A DNA stretch of 64,000 bases, from the NCBI RefSeq assembly GCF_014645535.1, contig NZ_BMLX01000001.1:613169-677168 (forward strand). Direction: 5' to 3'. Of this stretch, positions 19,541 through 28,237 are shown one piece after another (position 1 is the first letter of the stretch; each line of letters starts with the position of its first letter). The stretch is from Silvimonas iriomotensis. GTDB lineage: Bacteria > Pseudomonadota > Gammaproteobacteria > Burkholderiales > Chitinibacteraceae. The translations under genes were made by a program, and so were the position numbers. The notes beneath the pieces are model-generated. The model was not told where the DNA came from. It saw nothing but the letters and a program-made list of their open reading frames with translations, and searched no databases.

Positions 19541-20971
19541 ATGCAAACATTACAACGGGAAAAACCGTTTCATCGCCCGATCCGCTTCTTGCAGTTTGGT
19601 GAAGGCAATTTTCTGCGTGCGTTTGTCGACTGGCAGATTGATCTGCTGAACGAGCGCACCGGGCTTGATGCAGGCGTTGTGGTGGTGCGCCCGCGCGGCA
19701 ACCCGGCGCTGCCTTTGCTTGATGTTCAGGGTGGCATGTTCACCACCTTGATTCGCGGGCTGGATGAATCCGGTCAGCCGGTCAAAACCTACCGCAAGAT
19801 TGAATGCGTTGAGCGTGAAATCGACCTGGCCCAGAACTACGCACAGTACCTGGCGCTGGCGGCCAATCCGGATCTGCGCTTTGTGGTGTCCAACACCACC
19901 GAAGCCGGCATTGCGACCAACGACACCGACCGCTTTGATGACGCGCCGGCCAGCACCTTTCCGGCCAAGCTCACGCGCTTTTTGCATGCGCGCTTTACCT
20001 GCTTTGACGGCGCCGCCGACAAGGGGCTGGTGCTGCTGCCGTGCGAACTGATCGACTACAACGGCGAGGCGCTCAAGGCGGCGGTGCTGCACTTTGCCCG
20101 GCTGTGGCAACTGGGTGCCAAGTTTGAAGCCTGGCTGACCACTGCATGTACTTTCTGCTCGACGCTGGTCGACCGCATCGTCACGGGTTACCCGCACGCG
20201 GAAATGGCGCAGATTGAAGAAGAACTGGGCTACAAGGATCAGTTCCTTGTCACCGCCGAGTATTTCTACCTGTTTGTGATTCAGGGCCCGCAATGGCTTG
20301 CCAAAGAACTCAAGCTTGATGGCGCCGGCCTGAACATCCGCCTGGTCGATGACATTACGCCGTACAAGCAGCGCAAAGTGGGCGTGCTCAATGGCGGCCA
20401 CACCACGTTGGTACCGGTAGCGTTGCTGGCTGGTCTGCAAGAAGTGGGCGAGGCCGTGGCCGACCCGGTAGTCGGGCCGTTCTTGCTCGATACGCTCAAT
20501 GAGGAAATCATCCCGGCGCTACCGCTGGAGCGCTCGGAACTTGATCCGTTTGCGGCTGATGTCTTGCGGCGTTTCCGCAATCCGTACATCCATCACCGGC
20601 TGGAGTCGATTGCGCTCAATAGCTGGAGCAAATACGCCGCCCGCGTTTTGCCCCAACTGCTGCAATTCCAGCGCACTACCGGCAAGCTGCCACGCCACTT
20701 GTTGATTGCGCTGGCTGCGACCATGGTGCTGTACCGCGGCAAGCTGATCAAACTGTCGGATGATCCGGCCTGGCTGGCGTGGTTTGACAGTGCCTGGGCC
20801 AAAGTGGATGCCGGGCAGTGGACCGTGCAGCAAATGGCAACCGAGTGGCTGGGTAATATCGCGCTTTGGGGCCAGGATCTGAATGGCGTTGCCGGATTGA
20901 CCAGCGCATTGGGCGAAATTCTGGCGCAGATTGATTCGCAAGGTATTGCTGCGCTGATTTCGCGCGGTTGA
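19541..20971 (+). CDS. uxaB: Altronate oxidoreductase (tagaturonate reductase)
   Basis: NADH-dependent reductase making altronate from tagaturonate, a member of the polyol-specific long-chain dehydrogenase family. RFLQFGEGNFLRAFVDW at residues 12-28 is the modified Rossmann motif, and KQRKVGVLNGGHT holds the catalytic Lys and the N-x2-H pair. Length 476 is normal. Two hairpin terminators follow. Together with UxaC and UxaA it completes the galacturonate-to-KDG route. No uxuA/uxuB for the glucuronate branch is visible. Confidence 0.94.
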   Translation: MQTLQREKPFHRPIRFLQFGEGNFLRAFVDWQIDLLNERTGLDAGVVVVRPRGNPALPLLDVQGGMFTTLIRGLDESGQPVKTYRKIECVEREIDLAQNYAQYLALAANPDLRFVVSNTTEAGIATNDTDRFDDAPASTFPAKLTRFLHARFTCFDGAADKGLVLLPCELIDYNGEALKAAVLHFARLWQLGAKFEAWLTTACTFCSTLVDRIVTGYPHAEMAQIEEELGYKDQFLVTAEYFYLFVIQGPQWLAKELKLDGAGLNIRLVDDITPYKQRKVGVLNGGHTTLVPVALLAGLQEVGEAVADPVVGPFLLDTLNEEIIPALPLERSELDPFAADVLRRFRNPYIHHRLESIALNSWSKYAARVLPQLLQFQRTTGKLPRHLLIALAATMVLYRGKLIKLSDDPAWLAWFDSAWAKVDAGQWTVQQMATEWLGNIALWGQDLNGVAGLTSALGEILAQIDSQGIAALISRG

Positions 20972-21005
20972 TTTTGCTGAATTTGCGCAAAAGCAAATTC
21001 TGATA

Positions 21006-21041
21006 AACCCGCCATTGCAATTGCACGCGCAATGGCGGGTT
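21006..21041 (+). terminator. Hairpin after uxaB
   Basis: A 13-bp perfect stem (21006-21018 with 21029-21041) and 10-base loop lie 35 bases after the uxaB stop. The following T content is weak, so it may stabilise the 3' end while the next hairpin terminates. Confidence 0.55.
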
Positions 21042-21136
21042 AAACGCTTTAGCTATTTCTGTTTACACCGGTAAATGGTTTCTGCAGAAAGGCCAATGCG
21101 TCTTTTTTGCTTTTTCTTACACGTTTGCGCAATAAA

Positions 21137-21163
21137 AAAAAGCCCGCTATTTGCGGGCTTTTT
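21137..21163. terminator. Bidirectional terminator between uxaB and gntR
   Basis: AAAAAGCCCGC pairs with GCGGGCTTTTT around TATTT. It serves the convergent uxaB and gntR genes. Confidence 0.85.
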
Positions 21164-21189
21164 GTTGGGCTCAAGCGGCGATTACGCCC

Positions 21190-21930
21190 TTAGCCATGTG
21201 CACTTTTGTGCTCTGGCAAGTGCTGGATAAAGAATTCTGGCTGCAGCGTTCTGGCCACTTCCAGCACCGGCAAAACATGATCCAGGTGCGAGCGCATGGC
21301 TGCAACAGCGGCAGCGGGCTCACCGCGGGCAATGGCGTCGACCACGTCAACGTGCTCGTCAACCACATGTTCCATGCGGCCTGGCAGCGGCAACGTCAGG
21401 CGCCGGTAGCGGTCAATCTGGGTCTTGGCCTGCAAGATAATCGGCCAGACGCCAGGGTGGCCGGACAATTCAGCCAGCGCCGCGTGAAACGCTTCGTCGG
21501 TCTGGTGAAAGCCACGGGTGTCGCCAGCTTCAGTGCATTGGCGCTGCGAGGCCAGAATGCCGCGCAACACCTCAACGCCTTCAGGCGAGATCCGTTTGGC
21601 GGCTTCTTCCACAATGGCGATTTCCAGCGCGGTGCGCACCAGCATGGCTTCTTCCAGCGCATCCAGCGGAATCCGCGCCACAAATGTCCCCACGCGCGGC
21701 ATGATTTCCACAAGGCCTTCTTCGGCCAGGCGTTGCACGGCTTCGTGTACCGGCGTGCGGCTGGTACCGTGTTCTGCGGCAATATCGCGCTCAACAATGC
21801 GGGTGCCGGGCGGCATGGACATTTCAACAATACGCATGCGCAAATCCAGGTAAACCCGGCGCGATGCGCTCAGTGCGGCGTCCTGGCCGTTTGCGGCTTC
21901 CAGCTCTTGCAGTTTTTCCTTGGTATTCAT
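21190..21930 (-). CDS. GntR-family (FadR/FCD type) regulator beside uxaCAB
   Basis: Regulator of 246 residues: N-terminal winged HTH (about 22-90; ERDIAAEHGTSRTPVHEAVQRL) and C-terminal FCD domain with the FHQTDEAFHAAL metal/ligand segment. It is the closest relative in the window of the regulator at 4153-4944, with an identical HGTSRTPVHEAV recognition segment. Convergent with uxaCAB, it is the prime candidate for reading the TTCTGATATATCAGAA operators. The frame extends to 22014, but MNTKEKLQELE at 21930 is a better start by family length. A 10-bp palindrome upstream (22005-22014) could be an autoregulatory site. Confidence 0.87.
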   Translation of the reverse strand: MNTKEKLQELEAANGQDAALSASRRVYLDLRMRIVEMSMPPGTRIVERDIAAEHGTSRTPVHEAVQRLAEEGLVEIMPRVGTFVARIPLDALEEAMLVRTALEIAIVEEAAKRISPEGVEVLRGILASQRQCTEAGDTRGFHQTDEAFHAALAELSGHPGVWPIILQAKTQIDRYRRLTLPLPGRMEHVVDEHVDVVDAIARGEPAAAVAAMRSHLDHVLPVLEVARTLQPEFFIQHLPEHKSAHG

Positions 21931-22004
21931 TGATCCAGCTCTGCGCTGATTAGCGATAAAGACGTTGTTGGAGTTATGTCTGGCAATTATTTTTGTTTTA
22001 CCGT

Positions 22005-22014
22005 TTGACGTCAA
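22005..22014. promoter_or_regulatory. TTGACGTCAA palindrome before gntR
   Basis: A perfect 10-bp palindrome 75 bases upstream of the chosen gntR start, in a short AT-rich intergenic segment. A role in gntR control is inference. Confidence 0.3.
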
Positions 22015-22077
22015 TCATCAAATCATCGTCAGCGATATTTAATCTGATTTGAATTGAACGATGATTTTCACGCCAGA

Positions 22078-23832
22078 TTACGAGGCCAGTCCTGTAGGCA
22101 ACCCGACGACGAGGTTACGCCCTTGCTGTTTGGCCTCATATAAATGCCGATCTGCGGCCAGCACCAGTTTTTCCAGGGTATCGCATTGATGATCCAGTAC
22201 CGCAAACCCCACGCTCACGGTAAGGCGGATCGGTTGATCATCCACTGTGGCCAGTGTCGCTTCGGCAATGGCCAGACGAATCCGCTCCAGAATGTCACGC
22301 GTGTTTTCGGCGTTGGCGTCAGCCAGCAAGAAGATGAACTCCTCGCCACCGTACCGCGCAAACAGGTCTGAACTGCGCAAGGTCAGCCGGCAATGCTGGC
22401 TGATTGCACGGATCACTGCATCTCCAACGTCGTGGCCCCAGGTATCGTTGACCCGCTTGAAATGATCCAGGTCCAGCAAGGCCACGCTGCAGACGCCATG
22501 ACGGCGGCTGGTCTGCGTGACCGTGATCGCCGCCGTGGTCTGGAATGCGCGCCGGTTAAGGGCGCCGGTCAGAAAATCGGTGGTGGCCGCTTCGTGCAAT
22601 TCGGCAATCAGCGCTTCGCGTTCCACCTGCAACACCTGGCGAGCCCGGCTGTTGTCGCGCAGCACGGCAATGGCGCTGAGGACATCTCCGATCTCATCGC
22701 TGCGTACCGGCACAGGGACCGGGGTATCAAGCCTGCCGGCCGCCAGCGCCTTGATGATATTGGCCGAGGTGGTCAGCGCATTCAGCAAGCGATAACCGAA
22801 GACGCACAGCGGCACGATCAGCAACAGGGCCATCAGGGCGGTCAACAGGGCCAGCCAGATTAGCCGCTCGCGCGCTTCTGCTTGCGCGGTGATGGCCTGT
22901 TTGCTGGCTTGCAGCAACAGCGCATCGCGCACGTCCAGAATGGGGTTCATGGTGGGGACGTAGCGCGCGGCGAACTCCCCGGTGGTCATTTGCGGTACGA
23001 CATCAGCATGCCAGGTCACCAGCACCTGGTTGACGAGGGCCTGGCCATCGCCAAAGTAATGCTGATTCATTTGCGCCACGGCGCCGGTGATCGTCGCGTC
23101 GTCGGCACAACAACGCGCAACCCGGTTGTTCACCAGCATGCGCATGATGTCGATATGCCCGACGATGCGTTCGATCGATTCAACCGTCTGGCGCGTCAGC
23201 GGTTCCTGACGGATCAGCGCCCGGGTGAACTGGGAGCCCAGTTGGCCGGCCTGTTCCCGCAACTCGGCCGCCGCCCGCGCGGCGACCAGCAGATCATTGA
23301 GCGTATTGCCACGGCGCTCGGCGGCCCCGGAAATGCGCGCGACCAGCGGTGAGGCGAGCGAAGCGACGGAAATCATGGTCGAGACGGCGTCGTCAATGGT
23401 TTCGCCGGGCCGCTGTGCGGCGGGCAGGGCGGCGACAGCGTTGACCTTGCGCCGGCCAGTCTGCAGATCATCCTGCAGTTGCAGCAGCGCGTTGATCATG
23501 GCGGCGCGATTGGCGTCATCGTCGTCCAGCGCCTGCAGATTGGTCAGCAAGGCATGAATGGCCGCGTCGCTATGGGCGCGGGCATCGGTGAGCGCCGTCG
23601 CCTGAACGGCCGGGGCCGGCGATGCGGCACCCATGATGGCATTGGCCGGACCCCGCTCGCGCGAGACCATCTCGAATACCTTGAGTGCCAGTTGGGCACG
23701 TTCCACATCACCGACCGCGCGGCGGCTTTGCGCGTAGTCCGTCCATTGCTTGTGCGCCAGCCAACCCAGCAGGGTGGCCAGCGTCAGCGTCCACGCAGTG
23801 ATGTACAGAACGAAACGGGTTTTGATACGCAT
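22078..23832 (-). CDS. Membrane diguanylate cyclase with HAMP and GGDEF domains
   Basis: Makes cyclic di-GMP from GTP. TM1 is about residues 5-27. A periplasmic helical sensor (about 35-275) with an RERGPANAIMG segment resembles nitrate/nitrite-type four-helix sensors. TM2 is about 285-310, then HAMP and a GGDEF domain. The active-site loop is RYGGEEF, so catalytically competent. RSSD five residues upstream is an intact product-inhibition (I) site. The frame begins at 23946, but MRIKTRFVLYITAW at 23832 starts directly before TM1; its ribosome site is weak, so the start is tentative. 584 residues. The HD-GYP protein at 57069 is a possible counterpart. Confidence 0.88.
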   Translation of the reverse strand: MRIKTRFVLYITAWTLTLATLLGWLAHKQWTDYAQSRRAVGDVERAQLALKVFEMVSRERGPANAIMGAASPAPAVQATALTDARAHSDAAIHALLTNLQALDDDDANRAAMINALLQLQDDLQTGRRKVNAVAALPAAQRPGETIDDAVSTMISVASLASPLVARISGAAERRGNTLNDLLVAARAAAELREQAGQLGSQFTRALIRQEPLTRQTVESIERIVGHIDIMRMLVNNRVARCCADDATITGAVAQMNQHYFGDGQALVNQVLVTWHADVVPQMTTGEFAARYVPTMNPILDVRDALLLQASKQAITAQAEARERLIWLALLTALMALLLIVPLCVFGYRLLNALTTSANIIKALAAGRLDTPVPVPVRSDEIGDVLSAIAVLRDNSRARQVLQVEREALIAELHEAATTDFLTGALNRRAFQTTAAITVTQTSRRHGVCSVALLDLDHFKRVNDTWGHDVGDAVIRAISQHCRLTLRSSDLFARYGGEEFIFLLADANAENTRDILERIRLAIAEATLATVDDQPIRLTVSVGFAVLDHQCDTLEKLVLAADRHLYEAKQQGRNLVVGLPTGLAS

Positions 23833-23962
23833 GGTTTCGACACGGTGTCTTGTGGTTTTTATTAAAGCACGCCGCCTTGTAGCGCCAAACGGGAACATGC
23901 TGACGCCCCATGAGTCCATCGTGGGTGTTGGCAGGGCAAACTGCAAATCCAGTGAGGTACAA

Positions 23963-24145
23963 ATGGTACAAAAACCTGATCGTGAAGCTGAAGAACTCGA
24001 TTACCCCGACCAGCGTGCGGCGAGAAAACAACAGCAACTGCTTGATGCCGCGCGCCGTCAGCATGGTCATCCCGGGCATGAGGGCGAAGCGGTAGACCCG
24101 CCGCCCAAGAGCGAAGCGGGTCCGGAAGGCCTGCCGCAGCGCTGA
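23963..24145 (+). CDS. Small charged hypothetical protein (60 residues)
   Basis: A 60-residue hydrophilic protein rich in Arg, Glu, Gln and Pro, with no signal or membrane segment. GAGG lies seven bases before the ATG. A proper hairpin terminator follows within 40 bases, which supports a real single-gene transcript. Residues 8-33 could form a helix; the C-terminal third is probably disordered. No family recognised. Confidence 0.5.
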   Translation: MVQKPDREAEELDYPDQRAARKQQQLLDAARRQHGHPGHEGEAVDPPPKSEAGPEGLPQR

Positions 24146-24160
24146 ATATGCGACAATCTA

Positions 24161-24184
24161 GCCCCCGCCCGCGCGGGGGCTTTT
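24161..24184 (+). terminator. Terminator after the small gene
   Basis: GCCCCCGC (24161-24168) pairs with GCGGGGGC (24173-24180), followed by TTTT. Confidence 0.7.
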
Positions 24185-24319
24185 CATTGCCCGGCCAGAA
24201 CGGCTTGCCACCCAAGCCCGGTCGCGGCATTGTTCTGCCTGACTGGAATTTGTTGCAGCGGTAATCACCCACAAGGTGGGCTACCCTGCCTGACTGAACC
24301 CCTCTGAAAGAGCCTCGCC

Positions 24320-26122
24320 ATGCCGCATTACCGGATCAAGCCCGCCGACCTCAAGGCCCACTATTTTGATGTCACGCTGTCGATCGACAAACCCGATGCC
24401 AACGGACAGACGGTGTGGTTACCGGTATGGATTCCCGGCAGTTATCTGGTGCGCGAGTTTGCCCGCAATCTCATCGAGATCAGTGCCTCGTGCAAGGGCA
24501 AGCCGGTGGCGCTGACCAAGCTGGACAAACACAGCTGGCAGGCCGAGCCCGTGAAAGGCAAGCTGGAAATCAGTTATCGCGTCTACGCGTGGGATTTGTC
24601 GGTACGTGGCGCTTATCTGGATGAAAGCCGCGGCTTTTTCAACGGCACCAGCACGTTCCTGGCCGTAAAGGGGCAAGAGCACCAGCCGTGTACGGTTGAA
24701 CTGCTGGCCCCGGCCGGCGTGCAATGGCATGTCGCCACCAGTCTGCCGGTTGATGGCGCCCGCGCCGGTGAGTTCGGCCTGTATAAAGCCGGTGATTACG
24801 ATGAGCTGATCGATCATCCGGTTGAAATGGGCAACTTCAGCGACATCCGCTTCAAGGCCTGTGGCGTGCCGCATGAAGTAGTGATTGCCGGTCGGCACCG
24901 TACCGACATGAAGCGTCTGAAGCGCGACCTGAAAAAGATTTGCGAATACCAGATCAAACTCTTTGGCGAACCGGCCCCGTTTGAGCGTTATGTGTTCATG
25001 AGCATGGTGACGGGCGATGGTTATGGTGGCCTGGAACACCGGGCGTCGACCGCTTTGATGGTCAGCCGCGATGATCTGCCGCTGGCGCATGAAACCGCGG
25101 TCAAAGCCGGTTATCGCCAGTACCTGGGCTTGTGCAGCCATGAGTATTTCCATACCTGGAACGTCAAGCGCATCAAGCCTGCCGCGTACGCACCGTACGA
25201 TCTGTACAGCGAAAACTACACGCGTCTGCTGTGGGCGTTTGAGGGCATTACCTCTTATTACGATGACCTCACGCTGGTGCGGACCGGCCTGATCACTGAG
25301 CAGGAATACTTCGACCTGCTGGCGCAAACGCTGACCGGCGTGGAGCGCGGTGCCGGGCGCAAGCGGCAGAACCTGGAAGAAGCCAGCCTGGATGCCTGGG
25401 TCAAATACTATCGCCAGGACGAAAACAGCCCGAACGTCATCGTCAGCTACTACACCAAGGGCGCACTGGCCGCGCTGTGCCTTGATCTGACCATTCGTCA
25501 GCACAGCAAGGGCAAGAAGAGCCTGGACGATGTGATGCGCGCGCTGTGGCAGCGGTTCGGCAAAGACTTCTACAGCAACAAGGGCGGCAAGGGCGTCGGC
25601 GAGGCCGAATGGGAACAGATCGCCAGTGAAGTCGCCGGCGTTGATCTGAAAGCCTTCTTTGATCTGGCACTGCGTTCTACCGAAGCGTTGCCTGTTGCCA
25701 GCTTGCTGGCGCAAGTGGGCGTAGCGACCCAGCTGCGGGTGACCGCAGGTGGTACCGACAAAGGCGGCTGGAAAGACATCACCGCGCCAGGCAACAGCAT
25801 TGGCGCACGACTGACCGGCGAGGCCGGCGGCGTGAAGCTGACGCATGTGCTGGATGGCGGTGCCGCCCAGCAAGCGGGCCTTGCCGCCGGGGATGTCCTG
25901 ATCGCACTGAACGGTTTGCGCATTACGGCCGGCAATCTGGACACCGCGCTGGGCAGCTATGTTGCTGGTACTGAGGTAGAAATCCACGCCTTCCGCCGTG
26001 ATGAACTGCATGTACGCCAACTGACCGTGCAAGTGGCCGGGCAAGATACCTGGGGCTTGCGCGCCGCGCAGGATGCCGATGCCGCAGCCATCGCGGCCCG
26101 CAAGGCCTGGCTGGAAGGCTAA
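24320..26122 (+). CDS. M61-family glycyl aminopeptidase-like protease with PDZ domain
   Basis: Cytoplasmic-type zinc metallopeptidase of 600 residues. The order is an N-terminal beta domain, a thermolysin-like catalytic domain with HEYFH (His274, Glu275, His278) and downstream FEGITSYYDD carrying the third ligand region, and a C-terminal PDZ module (about 500-575; GGAAQQAGLAAGDVLIALNG). No signal peptide is seen. Family members cleave N-terminal glycine or alanine from peptides, but the natural substrate here is unknown. It stands alone with a terminator after it. Confidence 0.9.
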   Translation: MPHYRIKPADLKAHYFDVTLSIDKPDANGQTVWLPVWIPGSYLVREFARNLIEISASCKGKPVALTKLDKHSWQAEPVKGKLEISYRVYAWDLSVRGAYLDESRGFFNGTSTFLAVKGQEHQPCTVELLAPAGVQWHVATSLPVDGARAGEFGLYKAGDYDELIDHPVEMGNFSDIRFKACGVPHEVVIAGRHRTDMKRLKRDLKKICEYQIKLFGEPAPFERYVFMSMVTGDGYGGLEHRASTALMVSRDDLPLAHETAVKAGYRQYLGLCSHEYFHTWNVKRIKPAAYAPYDLYSENYTRLLWAFEGITSYYDDLTLVRTGLITEQEYFDLLAQTLTGVERGAGRKRQNLEEASLDAWVKYYRQDENSPNVIVSYYTKGALAALCLDLTIRQHSKGKKSLDDVMRALWQRFGKDFYSNKGGKGVGEAEWEQIASEVAGVDLKAFFDLALRSTEALPVASLLAQVGVATQLRVTAGGTDKGGWKDITAPGNSIGARLTGEAGGVKLTHVLDGGAAQQAGLAAGDVLIALNGLRITAGNLDTALGSYVAGTEVEIHAFRRDELHVRQLTVQVAGQDTWGLRAAQDADAAAIAARKAWLEG

Positions 26123-26150
26123 GCATCGAAACAGTCTTGAGCGGCAACAA

Positions 26151-26177
26151 AAAAGCCCGGCTTGAAGCCGGGCTTTT
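26151..26177. terminator. Terminator after the M61 peptidase gene
   Basis: AAAAGCCCGGC and GCCGGGCTTTTT pair around TTGAA. Confidence 0.85.
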
Positions 26178-26291
26178 TCATGGCGGTAGATATCGGACAA
26201 TACTGCCGGTTTTTCAGAGATTTCTGATATCTGTTTTGATATGCCTAATCAATAATTCTCGAATTCTCAAAATTGATTTCGGGTGATTCAC

Positions 26292-26750
26292 ATGCATCAG
26301 ATAACCCAGGGCACGGCCACCGCCCACGCCATGCAACAACAATTCAACCGCGCAGCCCGGATGCTGGGTGGCAGCGCGCCCCAGGAACAGGCCGAGGCCC
26401 TGGCCAGCCTGCAGCAACTGGCCCGTCAGGGCATGGCCAAGGCGGCCTACAACGTGGGCGTGGCGCATCTGCGCGGTTTTCACGTTGAACAAAGCCGGGA
26501 CCAGGCCAGTGCCTATCTGCGCATGGCGGCAGAACAGCGTTATCACCGGGCCTATTACCCGCTCGGGGAATTGCTGCGCGAAGGCGGCCTGACCGAGTGC
26601 GAGGAAATGCCGCAAGACCTGCGCCTGTATCTGTCGGCGAAGTGGATGTGGCGGGCCGCCTGCCAGGGTGAAGCGCGTGCCGTAAAAGCGCTGGGGCAAT
26701 CCTGGGTGCCGACCTTGTTCCAGACTCTGGACAAAGGCTATTTTCGCTAA
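26292..26750 (+). CDS. Sel1-like repeat protein
   Basis: A 152-residue cytoplasmic helical-repeat protein. Segments such as GMAKAAYNVGVAHLRG and QASAYLRMAAEQRYHRAYYPLGELL have the A/G-x2-LG spacing of Sel1/TPR-like pairs that mediate protein contacts. An in-frame GTG at 26283 is an alternative start, but the ATG at 26292 is preferred. No signal peptide; partners unknown. It lies between a terminator and apbC. Confidence 0.7.
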   Translation: MHQITQGTATAHAMQQQFNRAARMLGGSAPQEQAEALASLQQLARQGMAKAAYNVGVAHLRGFHVEQSRDQASAYLRMAAEQRYHRAYYPLGELLREGGLTECEEMPQDLRLYLSAKWMWRAACQGEARAVKALGQSWVPTLFQTLDKGYFR

Positions 26751-26961
26751 ACCAGAAGGCGACGCCACCCCGGTCATGCTGGTTTGGGGGCGGATGCCGG
26801 TTTCTGCCTGTCGCATCTGGGTGGCCCAAAAACCGCCAAAGGGCAGGGGCCATGGGCAAACACAGGTCGTCAGTCTTGAGATTGGGCGGTGCCGGCGCAA
26901 TCTACGGTAAAATCGAGCTTATATCCCTGACGTACTTTGCGCCGCGCGCGCCCAAACGACC

Positions 26962-28050
26962 ATGTCCGATCTCCAGCCTATCCAGCACATTCTCAGCCAG
27001 ACCATCGACCCCAATACCGGCAAGGACTATCTGTCCTCGCGCGGGGTGAAGAATCTCAAACTCGAAAACGGCCAGGCCAGTTTTGACCTGGTGCTGGGCT
27101 ACCCGGCTAAAAGCCAGCATGAAATCATCCGGCAACAACTGGATGCCGCGCTGAAAACCGTGCCGGGCGTGACCGGTTCGGATATCCGTATCAGCACGCA
27201 GGTGGTTGCACACGCCGCCCAGCGTGGCCTGCAACTGCAACAAGGCGTACGCAACATGATCGCCGTGGCCAGCGGCAAGGGTGGGGTGGGTAAATCCACC
27301 ACCGCCGTGAACCTGGCGCTGGCGCTGGCGGCGGAAGGTGCCCGCGTGGGTTTGCTGGATGCCGATATCTACGGCCCGTCGCAGCCGACCATGATGGGCG
27401 TGGCGGATCAGCAACCCGTGTCGCCAGACAACAAGCACATCGAGCCGATCGTCAATTACGGCGTGCAGACCATGTCGATCGGTTTCCTGATTGATACCGA
27501 GCAACCCATGGTCTGGCGTGGCCCGATGGTGACGCAGGCGTTGACGCAATTGCTGAACGACACGCTGTGGAACGATCTGGATTACCTGATCATCGATTTG
27601 CCGCCAGGCACGGGCGATATCCAGCTCACACTGTCGCAAAAAGTGCCGCTGACCGGCGCGGTGATCGTGACCACGCCGCAGGACATTGCGCTGCTGGACG
27701 CCCGCAAGGGCCTGAAGATGTTCGAAAAAGTCGGCGTGCCGATCCTGGGTATCGTCGAAAACATGAGCGTGCATATCTGCAGCAACTGCGGTCATGCCGA
27801 GCCCATTTTTGGCGAAGGCGGCGGCGCGGCCATGTGCAAGGACTACGGCGTTGAGCTGTTGGGGCAATTGCCGCTGGATCTGTCTATCCGCCTGGGGGCC
27901 GATGCCGGCAAACCCAGCGTGGTGGCTGATCCGGACAGCGCTATTTCTGCCACCTACAAAGAAGTGGCGCGCAAACTGGCTGCGCGTGTCGCGATCAAGG
28001 CACAGGATTTCTCTGCGAAATTCCCCAAGATCGTGATCCAGAACGACTGA
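26962..28050 (+). CDS. apbC: Iron-sulfur cluster carrier ATPase (Mrp/ApbC)
   Basis: Scaffold or carrier P-loop protein of Fe-S cluster delivery. An N-terminal DUF59-like domain (residues 1-90) precedes the deviant Walker A GKGGVGKST (105-113). The Switch and Walker B region DYLIIDLPPGTGD is intact. The Cys273-x2-Cys276 pair that bridges a cluster between subunits is present in CSNCGH. 362 residues, typical. It is directly before smc but separated by about 190 bases that hold a promoter-like TACAAT. Confidence 0.94.
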   Translation: MSDLQPIQHILSQTIDPNTGKDYLSSRGVKNLKLENGQASFDLVLGYPAKSQHEIIRQQLDAALKTVPGVTGSDIRISTQVVAHAAQRGLQLQQGVRNMIAVASGKGGVGKSTTAVNLALALAAEGARVGLLDADIYGPSQPTMMGVADQQPVSPDNKHIEPIVNYGVQTMSIGFLIDTEQPMVWRGPMVTQALTQLLNDTLWNDLDYLIIDLPPGTGDIQLTLSQKVPLTGAVIVTTPQDIALLDARKGLKMFEKVGVPILGIVENMSVHICSNCGHAEPIFGEGGGAAMCKDYGVELLGQLPLDLSIRLGADAGKPSVVADPDSAISATYKEVARKLAARVAIKAQDFSAKFPKIVIQND

Positions 28051-28237
28051 CCGGCGCCCGCCAACGGGCCGGTGGGTGGCTGTTCGTCGGCCTGACTGGT
28101 CAGGTTTCATCACCCCGCGCCGGTTTTGATACGGCAAGGCGTCGCAACGATGCGACACCTTGCCGTACAGCACACCCCTGGGCACCCCCCGCATTGCGCT
28201 ACAATCGGCGCTTTCGCAACCGCTGGCAGTTCCCTCA

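Noticed and set aside
24419-26200. 593-residue minus-strand frame opposite the M61 peptidase
   Set aside because: Shadow of an intact enzyme gene.
26220-26245. TTTCTGATATCTGTTTTGATATG as another regulon palindrome
   Set aside because: Only half-sites resemble the consensus; no dyad symmetry, and the next gene is a Sel1 protein unrelated to uronates.
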